Shown: positions 31,045-39,700 of the stretch, in pieces
Position numbering within the stretch: position 1 is the first letter of the stretch
How the letters are laid out: each line of letters begins with the position of its first letter
Origin: Phycisphaerae bacterium RAS1
GTDB lineage: Bacteria > Planctomycetota > Phycisphaerae > UBA1845 > Fen-1342
DNA length: 64,000 nucleotides
Direction: 5' to 3'
Assembly: GCA_007859745.1 (NCBI GenBank)
Contig: SMLU01000001.1
Span: 2,604,001-2,668,000 of the forward strand
The notes under the pieces: model-generated
The model's input: the letters and a program-made list of their open reading frames with translations, nothing else
What the model was told of the DNA's origin: nothing
Databases searched by the model: none
Program-made: the position numbers and the translations under genes

Positions 31045-32712
31045 TTACCCCACGCCCACCGGCGAAGCCACGAGCCCGGACGGCTCGGTTGTTCCGGCGT
31101 TCGCGCCGTCCGCCCATTCCAGCACCGTAATGCTGGCGCGCGTGTCGCGAATGGTCGGCTCGTCCGGCGACGGTTCACGCGTCGGGAAGGAGACGATGAA
31201 ACACGTGCCGTCCCCGCGGCGGGAACGAAGGAAGATATGCCCGCCGCTCTGCTCCACGATCTCGCGCACAATCGCCAGCCCCAGTCCCGTGCCGGGGATC
31301 GCCGCCGCCAGCGCATTGTTGCCGCGGCGAAAGGCGTCAAAGATCGACCCGCCCACGTCCGGCCGCGCGATTCCGTCGAGCGTCGCCGCGTCCAATCCGG
31401 CGCCCGTGTCGGCGACGCTGATCGCCACATGATCCGGCGGCCAGGGCGGCGCGTGCCTATCAAAGAACGCGAGACGCGCAGTACCGGCGTCGGCAGAGGC
31501 GGCGGCGGCTTCGGACGCGGGATGCACGTCGACCGTGACTTCGCCGGGGCTGCCAGTGTACTTGATGGCGTTGTCTACAAGATTGCTGACGCAATCGAGC
31601 AGATCGGACGGATCGACCAGGGCCGTCAGGTCGTCGCTCTCGGGAAGGTCGCAATGCAGAATGACGCCGCGCGACTCGGCCAGCGGCAGGTAGCGGCGGC
31701 AGATTTCGCCCACGGTCCGGACGACATTCGTCGTCGAACGGCGGTGGCGGGTCGGGTCGGCCCGCTGCACGCGCGCCAGGGCCAGCAGCTCGGTCACCTG
31801 CTGCACGCCGTCGCGGCAGCGCTGGCGGACTTTTTCGTAGGTGCCCAGGACCGCGTCGGCGGGCACAATGCGGTCGATCAGCAGTCCGACAAGCGTCTCG
31901 ATCGCGGCCAGGGGGGACTTGAGCTGGTGTGCGGCCGTCTGCAGAAATCGCGAGCGTCTCTGCTGCAGGTCGAAGATCGCCGCCTCTGACTGCTTCAGCG
32001 CGTGATGCGCTCCGCGAAGCTGATGCTCGCGCTGCACGAGGCGGCCGGTGATGTGCAGCGTGAAGTACAGCGTGGCCATGACGCCGGAGGCCATCACAAT
32101 CAGCGCCGCGGCGACGAACTCTCCGCGCACATACAGCCCGGGCGAGGGGAACTGCGGCAGAAAGTCCATATGCGGGGCGATGCCGCCGGCGTATTCGCCG
32201 AGGGCCAGAGTCGCATAGAGCAGCATGGCCCACAGTCCGTGGCCGATGGCGTGCCAGGGCCGCAGAAGCAGCGCGCCAATGCTCATGTGGAATACATAAA
32301 ACACCGCCATCGGGTTCTCGACGCCGCCGGTGTAGCGCAGAATGGCAGTCAACAGGAACAGGTCCACGCCGATCTGCGCATTGGCGAACAGCAGCGTGTT
32401 GCGGATCTTCTTCGGGTCGTCAGCGTCCAGGCGGCGGAACTGGCCCAGCAGGTAGTCCTGAATGCCCATCCAGATCAGGTTCACGATCGCCAGCAGGAGA
32501 ATCGGAATGACCAGCGCCGTGGGCCGCACCGCGGACGGCGTCACGAAGCGCTCGAGTCCGAGCACACCCAGCGCGACGGCGACAAACGCCCAGCGCAGGC
32601 GGATAAACCAGCGCACCTGCAAGAGCGAGACGAGCGCCGCCGTTCGCGGATAGATCATCTGCCCGGGCGGCGCCTCGTCGGGCAGGTCGGGGACGCTGAT
32701 TCGCTGAATCAC
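31045..32712 (-). CDS. membrane sensor histidine kinase
   Basis: 555 residues. Six hydrophobic helices occupy residues 35-220 (for example FVAVALGVLGLERF, ALVIPILLLAIVNLIWMG), with no large periplasmic loop. A short coiled linker leads to the H box HQLKSPLAAIETLVG near residue 265. The ATP domain has the N box LVDNAIKYTG, G1 ISVADTGAGL, F box IFDAFRRGN and G2 IPGTGLGLAIVREIVEQSGG. Membrane topology resembles RegB-like redox sensors, but the RegB Cys box is not seen. Its start overlaps the response regulator stop by four bases, and both follow the hydrogenase genes, suggesting a redox or H2 regulatory role (inference). Confidence 0.9.
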   Translation of the reverse strand: MIQRISVPDLPDEAPPGQMIYPRTAALVSLLQVRWFIRLRWAFVAVALGVLGLERFVTPSAVRPTALVIPILLLAIVNLIWMGIQDYLLGQFRRLDADDPKKIRNTLLFANAQIGVDLFLLTAILRYTGGVENPMAVFYVFHMSIGALLLRPWHAIGHGLWAMLLYATLALGEYAGGIAPHMDFLPQFPSPGLYVRGEFVAAALIVMASGVMATLYFTLHITGRLVQREHQLRGAHHALKQSEAAIFDLQQRRSRFLQTAAHQLKSPLAAIETLVGLLIDRIVPADAVLGTYEKVRQRCRDGVQQVTELLALARVQRADPTRHRRSTTNVVRTVGEICRRYLPLAESRGVILHCDLPESDDLTALVDPSDLLDCVSNLVDNAIKYTGSPGEVTVDVHPASEAAAASADAGTARLAFFDRHAPPWPPDHVAISVADTGAGLDAATLDGIARPDVGGSIFDAFRRGNNALAAAIPGTGLGLAIVREIVEQSGGHIFLRSRRGDGTCFIVSFPTREPSPDEPTIRDTRASITVLEWADGANAGTTEPSGLVASPVGVG

Positions 32713-33116
32713 GGGTGAGCCTCCGCAGGCGTCAGGATTTCGCGCACAGCCTGGCGCAGGACGGCCGCGTTGATGGGCTTTTCGAGGAATCGCCGCACGG
32801 GCAGAAAGTCGGTGCCGACTTCGCGCGCGAAGTCGAAACCCATCGACTGCCCGACGGCGGAGATCACGATGACGGGGATGTGCTCGAGCCGGGGGTCCTT
32901 CTTCATCTGGTAAACCAGGTGGAAGCCCTCGCTGGGCGACGCGAGCATGATGTCGAGCAGCAGCAGGTCCGGCGGCTGGCGCCGCATGGCGTCCAGCCCG
33001 GCCGGGCCGGTGAGGCTCGTCCGCAGCTTGTAGCCTTCCGGCTCGAGGATCATCTTGACCGCGTCATGGACATACGGATCGTCGTCGATGACGAGGATGT
33101 CTGCGTTCGGGTTCAT
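32709..33116 (-). CDS. single-domain response regulator
   Basis: 135 residues, one receiver domain and no output domain. ADILVIDDDPYVHDAV holds the acidic pocket, LLLLDIMLASPSEGF the phospho-acceptor Asp near residue 54, VIVISAVGQ the switch Ser, and RRFLEKPINAAVL the conserved Lys. It is coupled (ATGA) to the histidine kinase. With no DNA-binding part it must act by protein contact or as a phosphorelay step. I start at MNPNADIL; eight upstream codons are open but lack support. Confidence 0.92.
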   Translation of the reverse strand: MNPNADILVIDDDPYVHDAVKMILEPEGYKLRTSLTGPAGLDAMRRQPPDLLLLDIMLASPSEGFHLVYQMKKDPRLEHIPVIVISAVGQSMGFDFAREVGTDFLPVRRFLEKPINAAVLRQAVREILTPAEAHP

Positions 33117-33143
33117 TGCGCTGCTCCAATCACCGCTCATTCA

Positions 33144-33274
33144 CGCCGGACCTCTGCGCCTCGCGCCGGGTCAGGCCCGCTCTTCCCGCCGGACGCGGAG
33201 GTCCGGCGCTGCGCACGTACGCGGCACTACGCTGTGCCGTGCACCGTCGGACGCGGCGGTCCGACGCTGCGCAC
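33144..33274. repeat. family E repeat cluster (GTCGGACGCGGCGGTCCGAC type)
   Basis: Three related GC-rich pieces, CGCCGGACCTC, GGACGCGGAGGTCCGGCG and GTCGGACGCGGCGGTCCGAC, each near GCTGCGCAC. The last two are palindromic. The last one overlaps the 3' end of the HybB-like gene, where it encodes the final residues (SVGPPRPTVHGTA). The same word recurs as a 28-bp tandem array at 57864-57975. Confidence 0.7.
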
Positions 33275-34393
33275 CTGCTCGGCGGCGTGCGTGATCGGCA
33301 GCGAGCGGTTCATCACCGAAAGCACCAGCAGTCCGCCGGCCACGACGCCGGCCGACACCAGAATCTCAATCCAGCGCGGCATGTACCCGCTCGACGACGC
33401 CAGCATGCCCAGCAGCGCCACGTTCAGCCGGTTCATGACGACGCCGGCGATCACCATGACGCAGCAGCCGAAGAGCCTCAATCGATCGTAGCGCACGCTG
33501 GCGCTCAGCAACAGCAGACCCGGCAGCATCACGCCGACCACCATCTCCAGCAGAAACGCCCATGTCTCCAGGGAAGGCTCCAGCAGGCGGTGCAGCTCTC
33601 CCCGCCCGCTCAGGTCCATCAGCCGCAGACCGACGTACAGCGACAGGATGAGCGGCAGCGCCCCGGCCAGGTCGCCCAGCAGCCGGATCGGATAGCGGTG
33701 TCCGAAGATCATGCCCGACAGGATCGCCTCGAAGATCACCATCGCCACGCCCACCGCCAGCGAGGACATCAGGAACAGCAGCGGCAGGAGCGGCGTGAAC
33801 CACAGCGCGTGCAGGCGGTGGCCCATCATCACGAACAGCGAGCCCAGCGAGCTCTGGTGCACGGTGGACAGGACGATGCCGGCCAGCACGAAGATAATCA
33901 TCACGCGGTTCAGCGCGCGCAGGGCGCGCGTGAAGCCGAAACGCTCGCAGACGATCGGCAGAAACTCCAGAAAGAGCACGGTCGTATACAGCATGACGCA
34001 CCAGGCGACCTCGAACATCACCGAGCGCGGCTGCCACATCACCATCGGGTGCCAGATCACCCACGGCCGGCCGAGATCCATCATCAGGCCGATGACCGCC
34101 AGCAGGTAGCCCAGCAGGGCCGTGACGATCGCCGGCCGCACGAACGGCTCGTAGCGCTTCAGGCCGAACACGTGCACCGTGCCGGCCAGCACAAACCCGC
34201 CCGCCGCCAGCGCGATGCCGCACAGCATATCGAACCCGATCCACAAGCCCCACGGCATCGAGTCGGTCAGGTTGGTCGCCGCGCCGAGTCCTCCGAGAAA
34301 GCGGTAGATGGCCAGCCCGAACGCGATCATGACCAGCGCCGAAAGCGCCAGCCGTACGAGCGTAACTCTGCGGATGATCTCGGTGGTTTTCAC
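33227..34393 (-). CDS. hybB: HybB/NrfD-like hydrogenase membrane subunit
   Basis: 388 residues, about nine or ten transmembrane helices. Family motifs are MPWGLWIGFDMLCGIALAAG near residue 45, RPAIVTALLGYLLAVIGLMM, DLGRPWVIWHPMVMWQPRSV, HQSSLGSLFVMM, and LHALWFTPLLPLLFLMSSLA. HybB-type subunits take electrons from the ferredoxin partner and pass them to quinone without heme. The GTG start overlaps the stop of the HybA-like gene (GTGA). The last dozen residues come from a palindromic repeat. Confidence 0.88.
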   Translation of the reverse strand: MKTTEIIRRVTLVRLALSALVMIAFGLAIYRFLGGLGAATNLTDSMPWGLWIGFDMLCGIALAAGGFVLAGTVHVFGLKRYEPFVRPAIVTALLGYLLAVIGLMMDLGRPWVIWHPMVMWQPRSVMFEVAWCVMLYTTVLFLEFLPIVCERFGFTRALRALNRVMIIFVLAGIVLSTVHQSSLGSLFVMMGHRLHALWFTPLLPLLFLMSSLAVGVAMVIFEAILSGMIFGHRYPIRLLGDLAGALPLILSLYVGLRLMDLSGRGELHRLLEPSLETWAFLLEMVVGVMLPGLLLLSASVRYDRLRLFGCCVMVIAGVVMNRLNVALLGMLASSSGYMPRWIEILVSAGVVAGGLLVLSVMNRSLPITHAAEQVRSVGPPRPTVHGTA

Positions 34394-35292
34394 GACACGC
34401 CCTCCCGCCCGGCGCCGCTCCCCGGCGCGGATGGCGCATCCGCGGCCGCTGCTTCCTGGCGGGCCTGCAATCGTCGCAAGGCCCCCAGGAAGAGCGCCAG
34501 CCCGACCACCCAGCCGGGCACGGCGCCGAGGATCGGCTCGGCGAAGCTGGCCGGATTGGTGGGCGGCAGCTTCGGCATTCCCAGCTTCTCGAGCGGGATG
34601 GCCGAAAGAATCAGGTAGCTCGTTCCGCCGCCCTCGAACTCGCCGTAGACGTGATCGATGTAGCGGCCCGGCTCGCGCTCGATGCGATGCCGCGCTTCGC
34701 TGATGAGCTGCTTTCGCGTGCCGGCGACCAGCGCCGCCACCGGACAGGCCTTCACGCATCCCCCGTTCAGGTTGCACTTGCGGACGCGCGGCATGCGGTC
34801 GAACCACTCGTAGCGCGGCACCTCGTAGGGGCAGGCCAGCATGCAGTAGCGGCATCCGATGCAGCGGTCTTCGAAGTACAGCACCGGCCCCTTGTCGGTC
34901 TTCCGAAGCGCCGCAACGGGACAGGCCGACGCGCACGCCGGCACGTTGCAATGCATGCAATTCCGCTTGAGAAACGACCAGGGCCGCGGCGCGGCGCCCG
35001 GCCCTGCCGGCGCTTGAAACGCCTGAATCACCATCAGGTTGATGTGCGAGAGCTTGTGCGGTTTGTCGAACGCGACGCCGTCCACGAGACCCTCGTCGGG
35101 CGGCAGTTTGTTCACCTCGCGGCAGCGGCGAGCGCAGGCGCGGCAGCCGATGCAGCGGGTCGCGTCGTAGAGAATGGCAAAGGCGTTGTCGAACGTGGGC
35201 AGCGCCGCCTGCGGATCGGCCGCGGTCGCGACCTGCGCCGCGCCCACCGACCCCGCCAGCGCCAGGAATTGCCTACGGTTGAGGCCGCTCAT
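34390..35292 (-). CDS. hybA: HybA-like 4Fe-4S hydrogenase subunit
   Basis: 300 residues. The Tat-type signal NRRQFLALAGSVGAAQVA is followed by ferredoxin clusters: CIGCRACARRCREVN, CMHCNVPACASACPVAAL, CIGCRYCMLACPYEVPRYEW and CNLNGGCVKACP. The count and spacing fit the four-cluster HybA/DmsB family. A C-terminal helix (GAVPGWVVGLALFLGALRRL) anchors it to the membrane. The ATG at 35292 has AAGGAGG upstream and overlaps the small-subunit stop by 20 bases. It should carry electrons from the small subunit to HybB. Confidence 0.9.
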   Translation of the reverse strand: MSGLNRRQFLALAGSVGAAQVATAADPQAALPTFDNAFAILYDATRCIGCRACARRCREVNKLPPDEGLVDGVAFDKPHKLSHINLMVIQAFQAPAGPGAAPRPWSFLKRNCMHCNVPACASACPVAALRKTDKGPVLYFEDRCIGCRYCMLACPYEVPRYEWFDRMPRVRKCNLNGGCVKACPVAALVAGTRKQLISEARHRIEREPGRYIDHVYGEFEGGGTSYLILSAIPLEKLGMPKLPPTNPASFAEPILGAVPGWVVGLALFLGALRRLQARQEAAAADAPSAPGSGAGREGVS

Positions 35293-36454
35293 GTCGCGCC
35301 TCCTTGGTCGCCGGCGAAGCTTCGAGTTCTTCGTCAAACTCGGCTGGCTCCGTCTGCAGCTTGCGGGCCGCCGTCGCCACGCCCACGCCGCCCAGAAACG
35401 CCGCTACACCGATCATCCCCACAGCCGCGTACGTATTCGCGTCCGCCTGCCGGTGCGAGTCTTTCCCGGTCGCTGGATACGTGCCGGGGAAGGTGAGCTG
35501 CACCGGCTGCACGGGCTGAAAGAGCGAGCCTTCAAACGGAAACCCTGGTTCGCAGCAGCCGATGCACGGATGCCCGGCCTGCACGCACCAGTTGACGCCG
35601 CCGTTCCAGCGGCGGATCGGGCAATCGGCCTTCGTAAGCGGCCCCTTGCAGCCGAGCTTCACGAGGCACCCGTGCTCGCCGAAGCGCTGGGCAAACTCGC
35701 CGCGCTCGAAATGTCCGCGGTAGGGGCAATTGTCGTGAATGAGCTGCGAGAAGAACGCCGCCGGACGATGATGTTCGTCCAGCTTCAGCGCTTCGAGCCC
35801 GCCCAGGAGCAGCGTGGCGATGCTGCCGATGATCCAGTCCGGATGCGGCGGGCAGCCGGGGATATTGATGATCGGGTTCAGGATGTGCTCGCGGTGGAAC
35901 AGGGCCTCGACGCCGATGCAGTTGGTCGGATTGGGCGCGGCGGCCGGAATGCCGCCAAACGAAGCGCACGACCCGACCGCGACGGTGGCCAGCGCGTTGC
36001 GGCCCAGGTCGCGCACGTGCGAATAGCCGCTGACCGGGTCGCCGTCGCGCTCTCCAATGGAGCAGAAGCGTCCGGTGTCTTCGATCGCTGTGGCGCCGTC
36101 CACGACGAAGACATACCCGCCGGAATGCTCCTGCACGACGCGCTCCAGCACGCGCTGGGCCGACTCGCCGCTGGCCGCCATGAGCGTGGCGTGGTAGGCC
36201 AGGGCCAGCCGCTTGCCGGGCAGAATGTCACCGACCAGCGCGAAGCGCACCGTCGGCGAGGCGGCGTTCAGCAGAGAAACCGAGCAGCCGGTGCAGGCGC
36301 CGGTCGCCATCCAGATGATTGGAATCTCGGCCGCGCGTTCCGCGACGGATGGCTGTCCGCCCTCGGCCCATTCGGACAGCTTGTAGAAGGAGAGGCTCAG
36401 CACGCTGAACGTGCCGATGCCGGTGCCGAGAAACTCACGACGTGTCAGTTCCAT
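35273..36454 (-). CDS. hybO: [NiFe] hydrogenase small subunit
   Basis: 393 residues. Tat signal TRREFLGTGIGTFSVLSLSF. The three Fe-S clusters are placed by ATGACTGCSVSLLNAASPTV, VAVGSCASFGGIPAAAPNP, NIPGCPPHPDWIIGSIATLL, then LGCKGPLTKADCPIRRWNGG, NWCVQAGHPCIGCCEPGFPF. The C-terminus has one helix (VGMIGVAAFLGGVGVATAAR), typical of membrane-bound uptake enzymes. It oxidises H2 with the large subunit and hands electrons to HybA. The start overlaps the maturation protease end; the usual small-before-large order is reversed here. Confidence 0.93.
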   Translation of the reverse strand: MELTRREFLGTGIGTFSVLSLSFYKLSEWAEGGQPSVAERAAEIPIIWMATGACTGCSVSLLNAASPTVRFALVGDILPGKRLALAYHATLMAASGESAQRVLERVVQEHSGGYVFVVDGATAIEDTGRFCSIGERDGDPVSGYSHVRDLGRNALATVAVGSCASFGGIPAAAPNPTNCIGVEALFHREHILNPIINIPGCPPHPDWIIGSIATLLLGGLEALKLDEHHRPAAFFSQLIHDNCPYRGHFERGEFAQRFGEHGCLVKLGCKGPLTKADCPIRRWNGGVNWCVQAGHPCIGCCEPGFPFEGSLFQPVQPVQLTFPGTYPATGKDSHRQADANTYAAVGMIGVAAFLGGVGVATAARKLQTEPAEFDEELEASPATKEARHERPQP

Positions 36455-37212
36455 GGCTGGCCCTCCGCGCCCCGCGCGGCGGCAGCGCCCGGCTGCGGTG
36501 CCGGATGTTCGCTGCCTGGTTCGCAGTTGTCGGTTGCCGGTCTGCACTGGAGGCCGGCCGCAGCGGGCGGTGGGGTCGCGAATCGCTCTGTTACGGCACG
36601 CGTTCCGATTCGCATCCCCCACCGCCGACTCAATGTTTCGCTATTCGTCCACGGCCGGCGCGGCCGGCCGCCGCCGTTGCCGGCATGAATCGCCCGCAGC
36701 GCCCGCCGCACGATGGCGGCCAGCGCTGGGGCGACGTCTGGGGAGAGTCCGATTCCGGACGAGACATCGGCCACCTGGACCGTGAGCACGCGCACTTCGC
36801 GCGGCGCCTGTTCGAGCAGCTCCAATTCCGCCAGTGCATCCAGCAGGTGGAAATCGTGCAGGCTCAGGCCGCTGCGCACCGCGGGCTGCAACTGCTCCGG
36901 CCGCATCCATGCGATCGCGCCGGGCACGGCCCCGCGGTCGATCGCGTCGATCACGACGACGCGCTCGCGCCTCGCCAGTACGACGGCCAGCTCCAGCCCG
37001 CCGGCGCCGCCGTCGTAGATTTCGAAGGAATGGGGAGCATCGGCGTCCCGCCGGTGCGCACCGGCTGGAAGCCGATGCTCCCTAGATTGGCAGGCGCCGA
37101 CGCGCGTATCCGCGTTCGACAACAAACAACGAACCGCGTGAATCCCGACGCCGTCATCGCGCCGCAGGAGATTGCCCACTCCCAGAATCAGTCGCGGGCA
37201 AACAGCAGCCAT
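36445..37212 (-). CDS. hybD: hydrogenase maturation protease with in-frame repeat insertion
   Basis: 255 residues; the family is normally about 150-170. The core matches HyaD/HybD: LILGVGNLLRRDDGVGIHAV (with the Ni-sensing Asp), FEIYDGGAGGLELAVVLARR, VVVIDAIDRGAVPGAIAWM, and LSLHDFHLLDALAELELL with a conserved His. These enzymes cut the C-terminal peptide of the large subunit once nickel is in place. Between ADTRVGACQSR and FEIYDGG lies a family A palindrome read in frame (EHRLPAGAHRRDADAPHS). The ~75 residues after AAIVRRALRAIHAGN are low-complexity and may be an artefact of a lost stop. It sits between the large and small subunit genes. Confidence 0.82.
   Translation of the reverse strand: MAAVCPRLILGVGNLLRRDDGVGIHAVRCLLSNADTRVGACQSREHRLPAGAHRRDADAPHSFEIYDGGAGGLELAVVLARRERVVVIDAIDRGAVPGAIAWMRPEQLQPAVRSGLSLHDFHLLDALAELELLEQAPREVRVLTVQVADVSSGIGLSPDVAPALAAIVRRALRAIHAGNGGGRPRRPWTNSETLSRRWGMRIGTRAVTERFATPPPAAAGLQCRPATDNCEPGSEHPAPQPGAAAARGAEGQPWN
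37032..37083. repeat. family A palindrome inside the maturation protease gene
   Basis: GCATCGGCGTCCCGCCGGTG followed by an imperfect reverse complement containing CACCGGCTGGAAGCCGATGC. It lies in frame in the hybD-like gene and adds about 17 residues without a stop. Confidence 0.88.
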
Positions 37213-37224
37213 CTCACGGCCTCC

Positions 37225-38781
37225 TCAGATCACGCGGAAAGTCCCGCGGTCGAAGCCCTTCGGCGTCACCAGGTGGATCGAACACGCCAGGCACGGATCA
37301 AACGAGCGCACGATCCGCACCAGCTCAAACGGGTTCTGCTCATCCTTGACGCGCGTGCCTTCCAGGGCCTGCTCGCAGGCGCCCGGCTGGTCGCGGTCGT
37401 CGCGCGGCGAGCAGTTCCACGTGGTCGGCACGACGGCCTGGTAGTTTGCGATGACGCCGTCGCGAATCTCGATCCAATGTCCGACCGAGCCGCGCGGCGC
37501 CTCGGTGATCCCCATGCCGCTGCCGGCCGCCGGCACGCTCGATTCGGCGCAGGCCGGCTCGCCGGGCCGAAGCTGCAGGACCCACTCCGCCATCGCGTCG
37601 GCGACGAGCTTGCACTCGATCGCCCGCGCTGCGTGTCGGCCGAGCACGGAAAAGAGCGCCGCCGGCGGCGCATTCAGCTCGGAAAGCACCATGTCGACCA
37701 GCTTGCGGACGCGCTCGTGCCCCTTGGCGTAAGCGATCAGCATCCGCGCCAGCGGCCCGACCTCGCACACCTCGTTGGCGTAACGCGGCGCCTTCAGGAA
37801 CGAATACGCCGAGGGCTTGGTCGGATCTGCGGCAGTTTCGCCCACGGACGGCCGCAGGTCGCTCGTGCTCTTGTACCAGGCGTAGCGCACCTGCTCCGTG
37901 ATGCGCTGCGGATCCAGCGGCAGCAGCTCCTGTGTCTGCGTGTTCAGCACGCCCGCCGGCAGGTAGCGTCGCCGCCGGGTCAAATCCGCCGCCTGATCCA
38001 GGTCCCACGCGCCGTAGGAGAGGAACCGCTTGCAGCCGGGGCCGATCTCGGCGTAATCGGGGTAAGCGCGCGCCACGGCCAGCACGTCGGGCAGGTAGAT
38101 GTTGTCGATGAAATCCCGCAGCCGCTCGAGCCGGTGGCGGAAGGAGACGATCTTGTCGACCGTCGCCTGCTCGAGGGCGCCGCCGGGGAAGATGCTCATC
38201 TGGTGCGGCATCTTCCCGCCGAACACCGCCAGCATCTCGTGCGCTTCGCGGCGCTTGTGCAGCGCCTCGACGTAATGCGAGACGCACGCCTGGTTGGCGT
38301 CGCGCGACAGACGATAGTCCCCCTCGTAGCGCGGCAGGAACGGCGAGTAACTGCCGCCGCTCAGGTATTGCGCGACCAGCCGCAGGTTGCGGTCCGCGCC
38401 GCTGTAGCCGGCGGCCGCGGTGGCGTCGACGAAATCGAGCGCCGCCAGGTGATAGAAGTGGAGGATGTGCGACTGGATGAAATTGCTGCCGAAGATCAGG
38501 TTGCGGATGACGCGGCCGTTGTGCGGGACCAGGTCGGCGACGTGAAAGGCGTCGTCGAGCGCCAAGGCGCTGGCCATGGCGTGCGCGATCGGGCACACGC
38601 CACAGATGCGCTGCGTAATGACCTGCGCGTCGCGCGGGTCGCGGCCGCGGAGAATGACCTCCAGCCCGCGGAAGAGCATGCCCGCGCAGCGAGCTTCCTT
38701 TACCACGCCGTCCTCGGTGACGGCCTCGATTTTGAGGTGCCCCTCGATCCGCGTGACGGGGTCGATGACGATTCTGGACAT
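37225..38781 (-). CDS. hybC: [NiFe] hydrogenase large subunit
   Basis: 518 residues. The N-terminal motif IDPVTRIEGHLKIE, the first Cys pair in QRICGVCPIAHAMAS and the second in DPCLACSIHLVTPK hold the Ni-Fe site. The 15 residues after His (LVTPKGFDRGTFRVI) are the peptide removed by the maturation protease encoded next. Length and motifs fit group 1 membrane-bound uptake hydrogenases. It is the first structural gene, 33 bases after the MarR-type regulator and 12 bases before the protease gene. Confidence 0.95.
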   Translation of the reverse strand: MSRIVIDPVTRIEGHLKIEAVTEDGVVKEARCAGMLFRGLEVILRGRDPRDAQVITQRICGVCPIAHAMASALALDDAFHVADLVPHNGRVIRNLIFGSNFIQSHILHFYHLAALDFVDATAAAGYSGADRNLRLVAQYLSGGSYSPFLPRYEGDYRLSRDANQACVSHYVEALHKRREAHEMLAVFGGKMPHQMSIFPGGALEQATVDKIVSFRHRLERLRDFIDNIYLPDVLAVARAYPDYAEIGPGCKRFLSYGAWDLDQAADLTRRRRYLPAGVLNTQTQELLPLDPQRITEQVRYAWYKSTSDLRPSVGETAADPTKPSAYSFLKAPRYANEVCEVGPLARMLIAYAKGHERVRKLVDMVLSELNAPPAALFSVLGRHAARAIECKLVADAMAEWVLQLRPGEPACAESSVPAAGSGMGITEAPRGSVGHWIEIRDGVIANYQAVVPTTWNCSPRDDRDQPGACEQALEGTRVKDEQNPFELVRIVRSFDPCLACSIHLVTPKGFDRGTFRVI

Positions 38782-38814
38782 GGTCGCCTCCGCCGGTCTT
38801 ACGGGCCGGGCAGA

Positions 38815-39453
38815 CTATGTGTGCGGAGCGTGCGCCGTGCCGCCGCGACGGCGCTGCCGCTGATACGGGCAGCCGCCGTGAACGCGCCGCACGGCGCACT
38901 CCGATTCGAGATAGGCGCCGCAGCGCAGGCAAACGTCGGACTCGACCCGCGTCGCCTCGTACAGCGCCGTCGAAAACCGCTCCAGCAGGCCGGTCAACCG
39001 CAGCAGGTCGTCGTCCGCGAACTGCCGCACGATCTTCTGCATGCGGGCCGCCTTCAGCGCGTCGCAGCGGCGGACGATCTCCCGGCCGCGAGCGCTGACC
39101 GAAAGGCTCAGGGCGCGACGGTCGTCGGCCGACGGCCGCCGCAACAGGAGCCCCAGGCGAACCAGCTTGTCGATGTTCTTAGTGGCGGCCGGCGCGCTGA
39201 CGCCCAGGAAATCGGCCAGCTCTCCCGCCTGATGCTGGCCATTGAGCACCAGCAGCTTGAGCAGGTGAAACTGCGCCAGCGTGAGCGGACGCGGGCAGAC
39301 CTCGCGAAGGAGGGCCGACTCGAGCGTCTCGCGCACCGCCGCCGAGAAGATGTGACACGCGCGCATCAGCCGCGTCGCGCGGTCGCCCGCGCTCCCGCCG
39401 CCGGGCGGCGGGGGCGTGATCGACGGGTCGGCGGCCGGACGCAGCGCCTTCAT
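38815..39453 (-). CDS. MarR-family regulator with Cys-rich tail
   Basis: 212 residues. Residues about 60-150 are a winged helix of the MarR type: LTLAQFHLLKLLVLNGQHQA, ELADFLGVSAPAATKNIDKL, VRLGLLLRRPSADDRRALSL. The C-terminus adds CLRCGAYLESECAVRRVHGG and CPY, four Cys that could bind an Fe-S cluster or zinc and so sense redox or O2 (inference). It heads the hydrogenase gene set, so it likely controls it and itself. Start choice: the ATG at 39453 leaves about 29 bases after the predicted transcription start; the ATG at 39468 would leave too little leader. Confidence 0.82.
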   Translation of the reverse strand: MKALRPAADPSITPPPPGGGSAGDRATRLMRACHIFSAAVRETLESALLREVCPRPLTLAQFHLLKLLVLNGQHQAGELADFLGVSAPAATKNIDKLVRLGLLLRRPSADDRRALSLSVSARGREIVRRCDALKAARMQKIVRQFADDDLLRLTGLLERFSTALYEATRVESDVCLRCGAYLESECAVRRVHGGCPYQRQRRRGGTAHAPHT

Positions 39454-39467
39454 ATCTGTTAACCCCA

Positions 39468-39486
39468 TTACTAATTAACCTAGTAA
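39468..39486. promoter_or_regulatory. MarR operator palindrome
   Basis: TTACTA-ATTAACC-TAGTAA, a perfect inverted repeat in an AT-rich stretch of otherwise GC-rich DNA. It lies immediately downstream of the predicted -10, over the expected transcription start, ideal for repression by the adjacent MarR-type protein. Confidence 0.65.
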
Positions 39487-39488
39487 AT

Positions 39489-39516
39489 AGTATACCTGAT
39501 TTAACTCGCTTGGCAA
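39489..39516 (-). promoter_or_regulatory. sigma-70-like promoter of the hydrogenase locus
   Basis: On the minus strand TTGCCA (39516-39511), 16 bases, then TATACT (39494-39489). Both boxes are near consensus. The palindromic operator follows directly. Confidence 0.65.
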
Positions 39517-39700
39517 GCGGAATCGGGGACCGGGTGCTGGTCAGGGCTTACGGTGGGCGCCGTGAAGCGCCACGGGCGCCAGGCCGACGGGCTTTGCTCC
39601 GGCCTGCCCACGCAAAAGCCGTCCGCATGGCACTCACGGCAACCCAAACTCGACCAGCGTTCTGAACCGCGGTCGCGGGTCGCACGCGCCCGTTTGACGG

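Noticed and set aside
36442-39462. 1006-residue plus-strand reading frame
   Set aside because: It runs antisense through the hydrogenase small-subunit end, maturation protease, large subunit and MarR genes, has no domain motifs and reflects high GC. The same applies to the 500-residue plus frame at 33116-34618.
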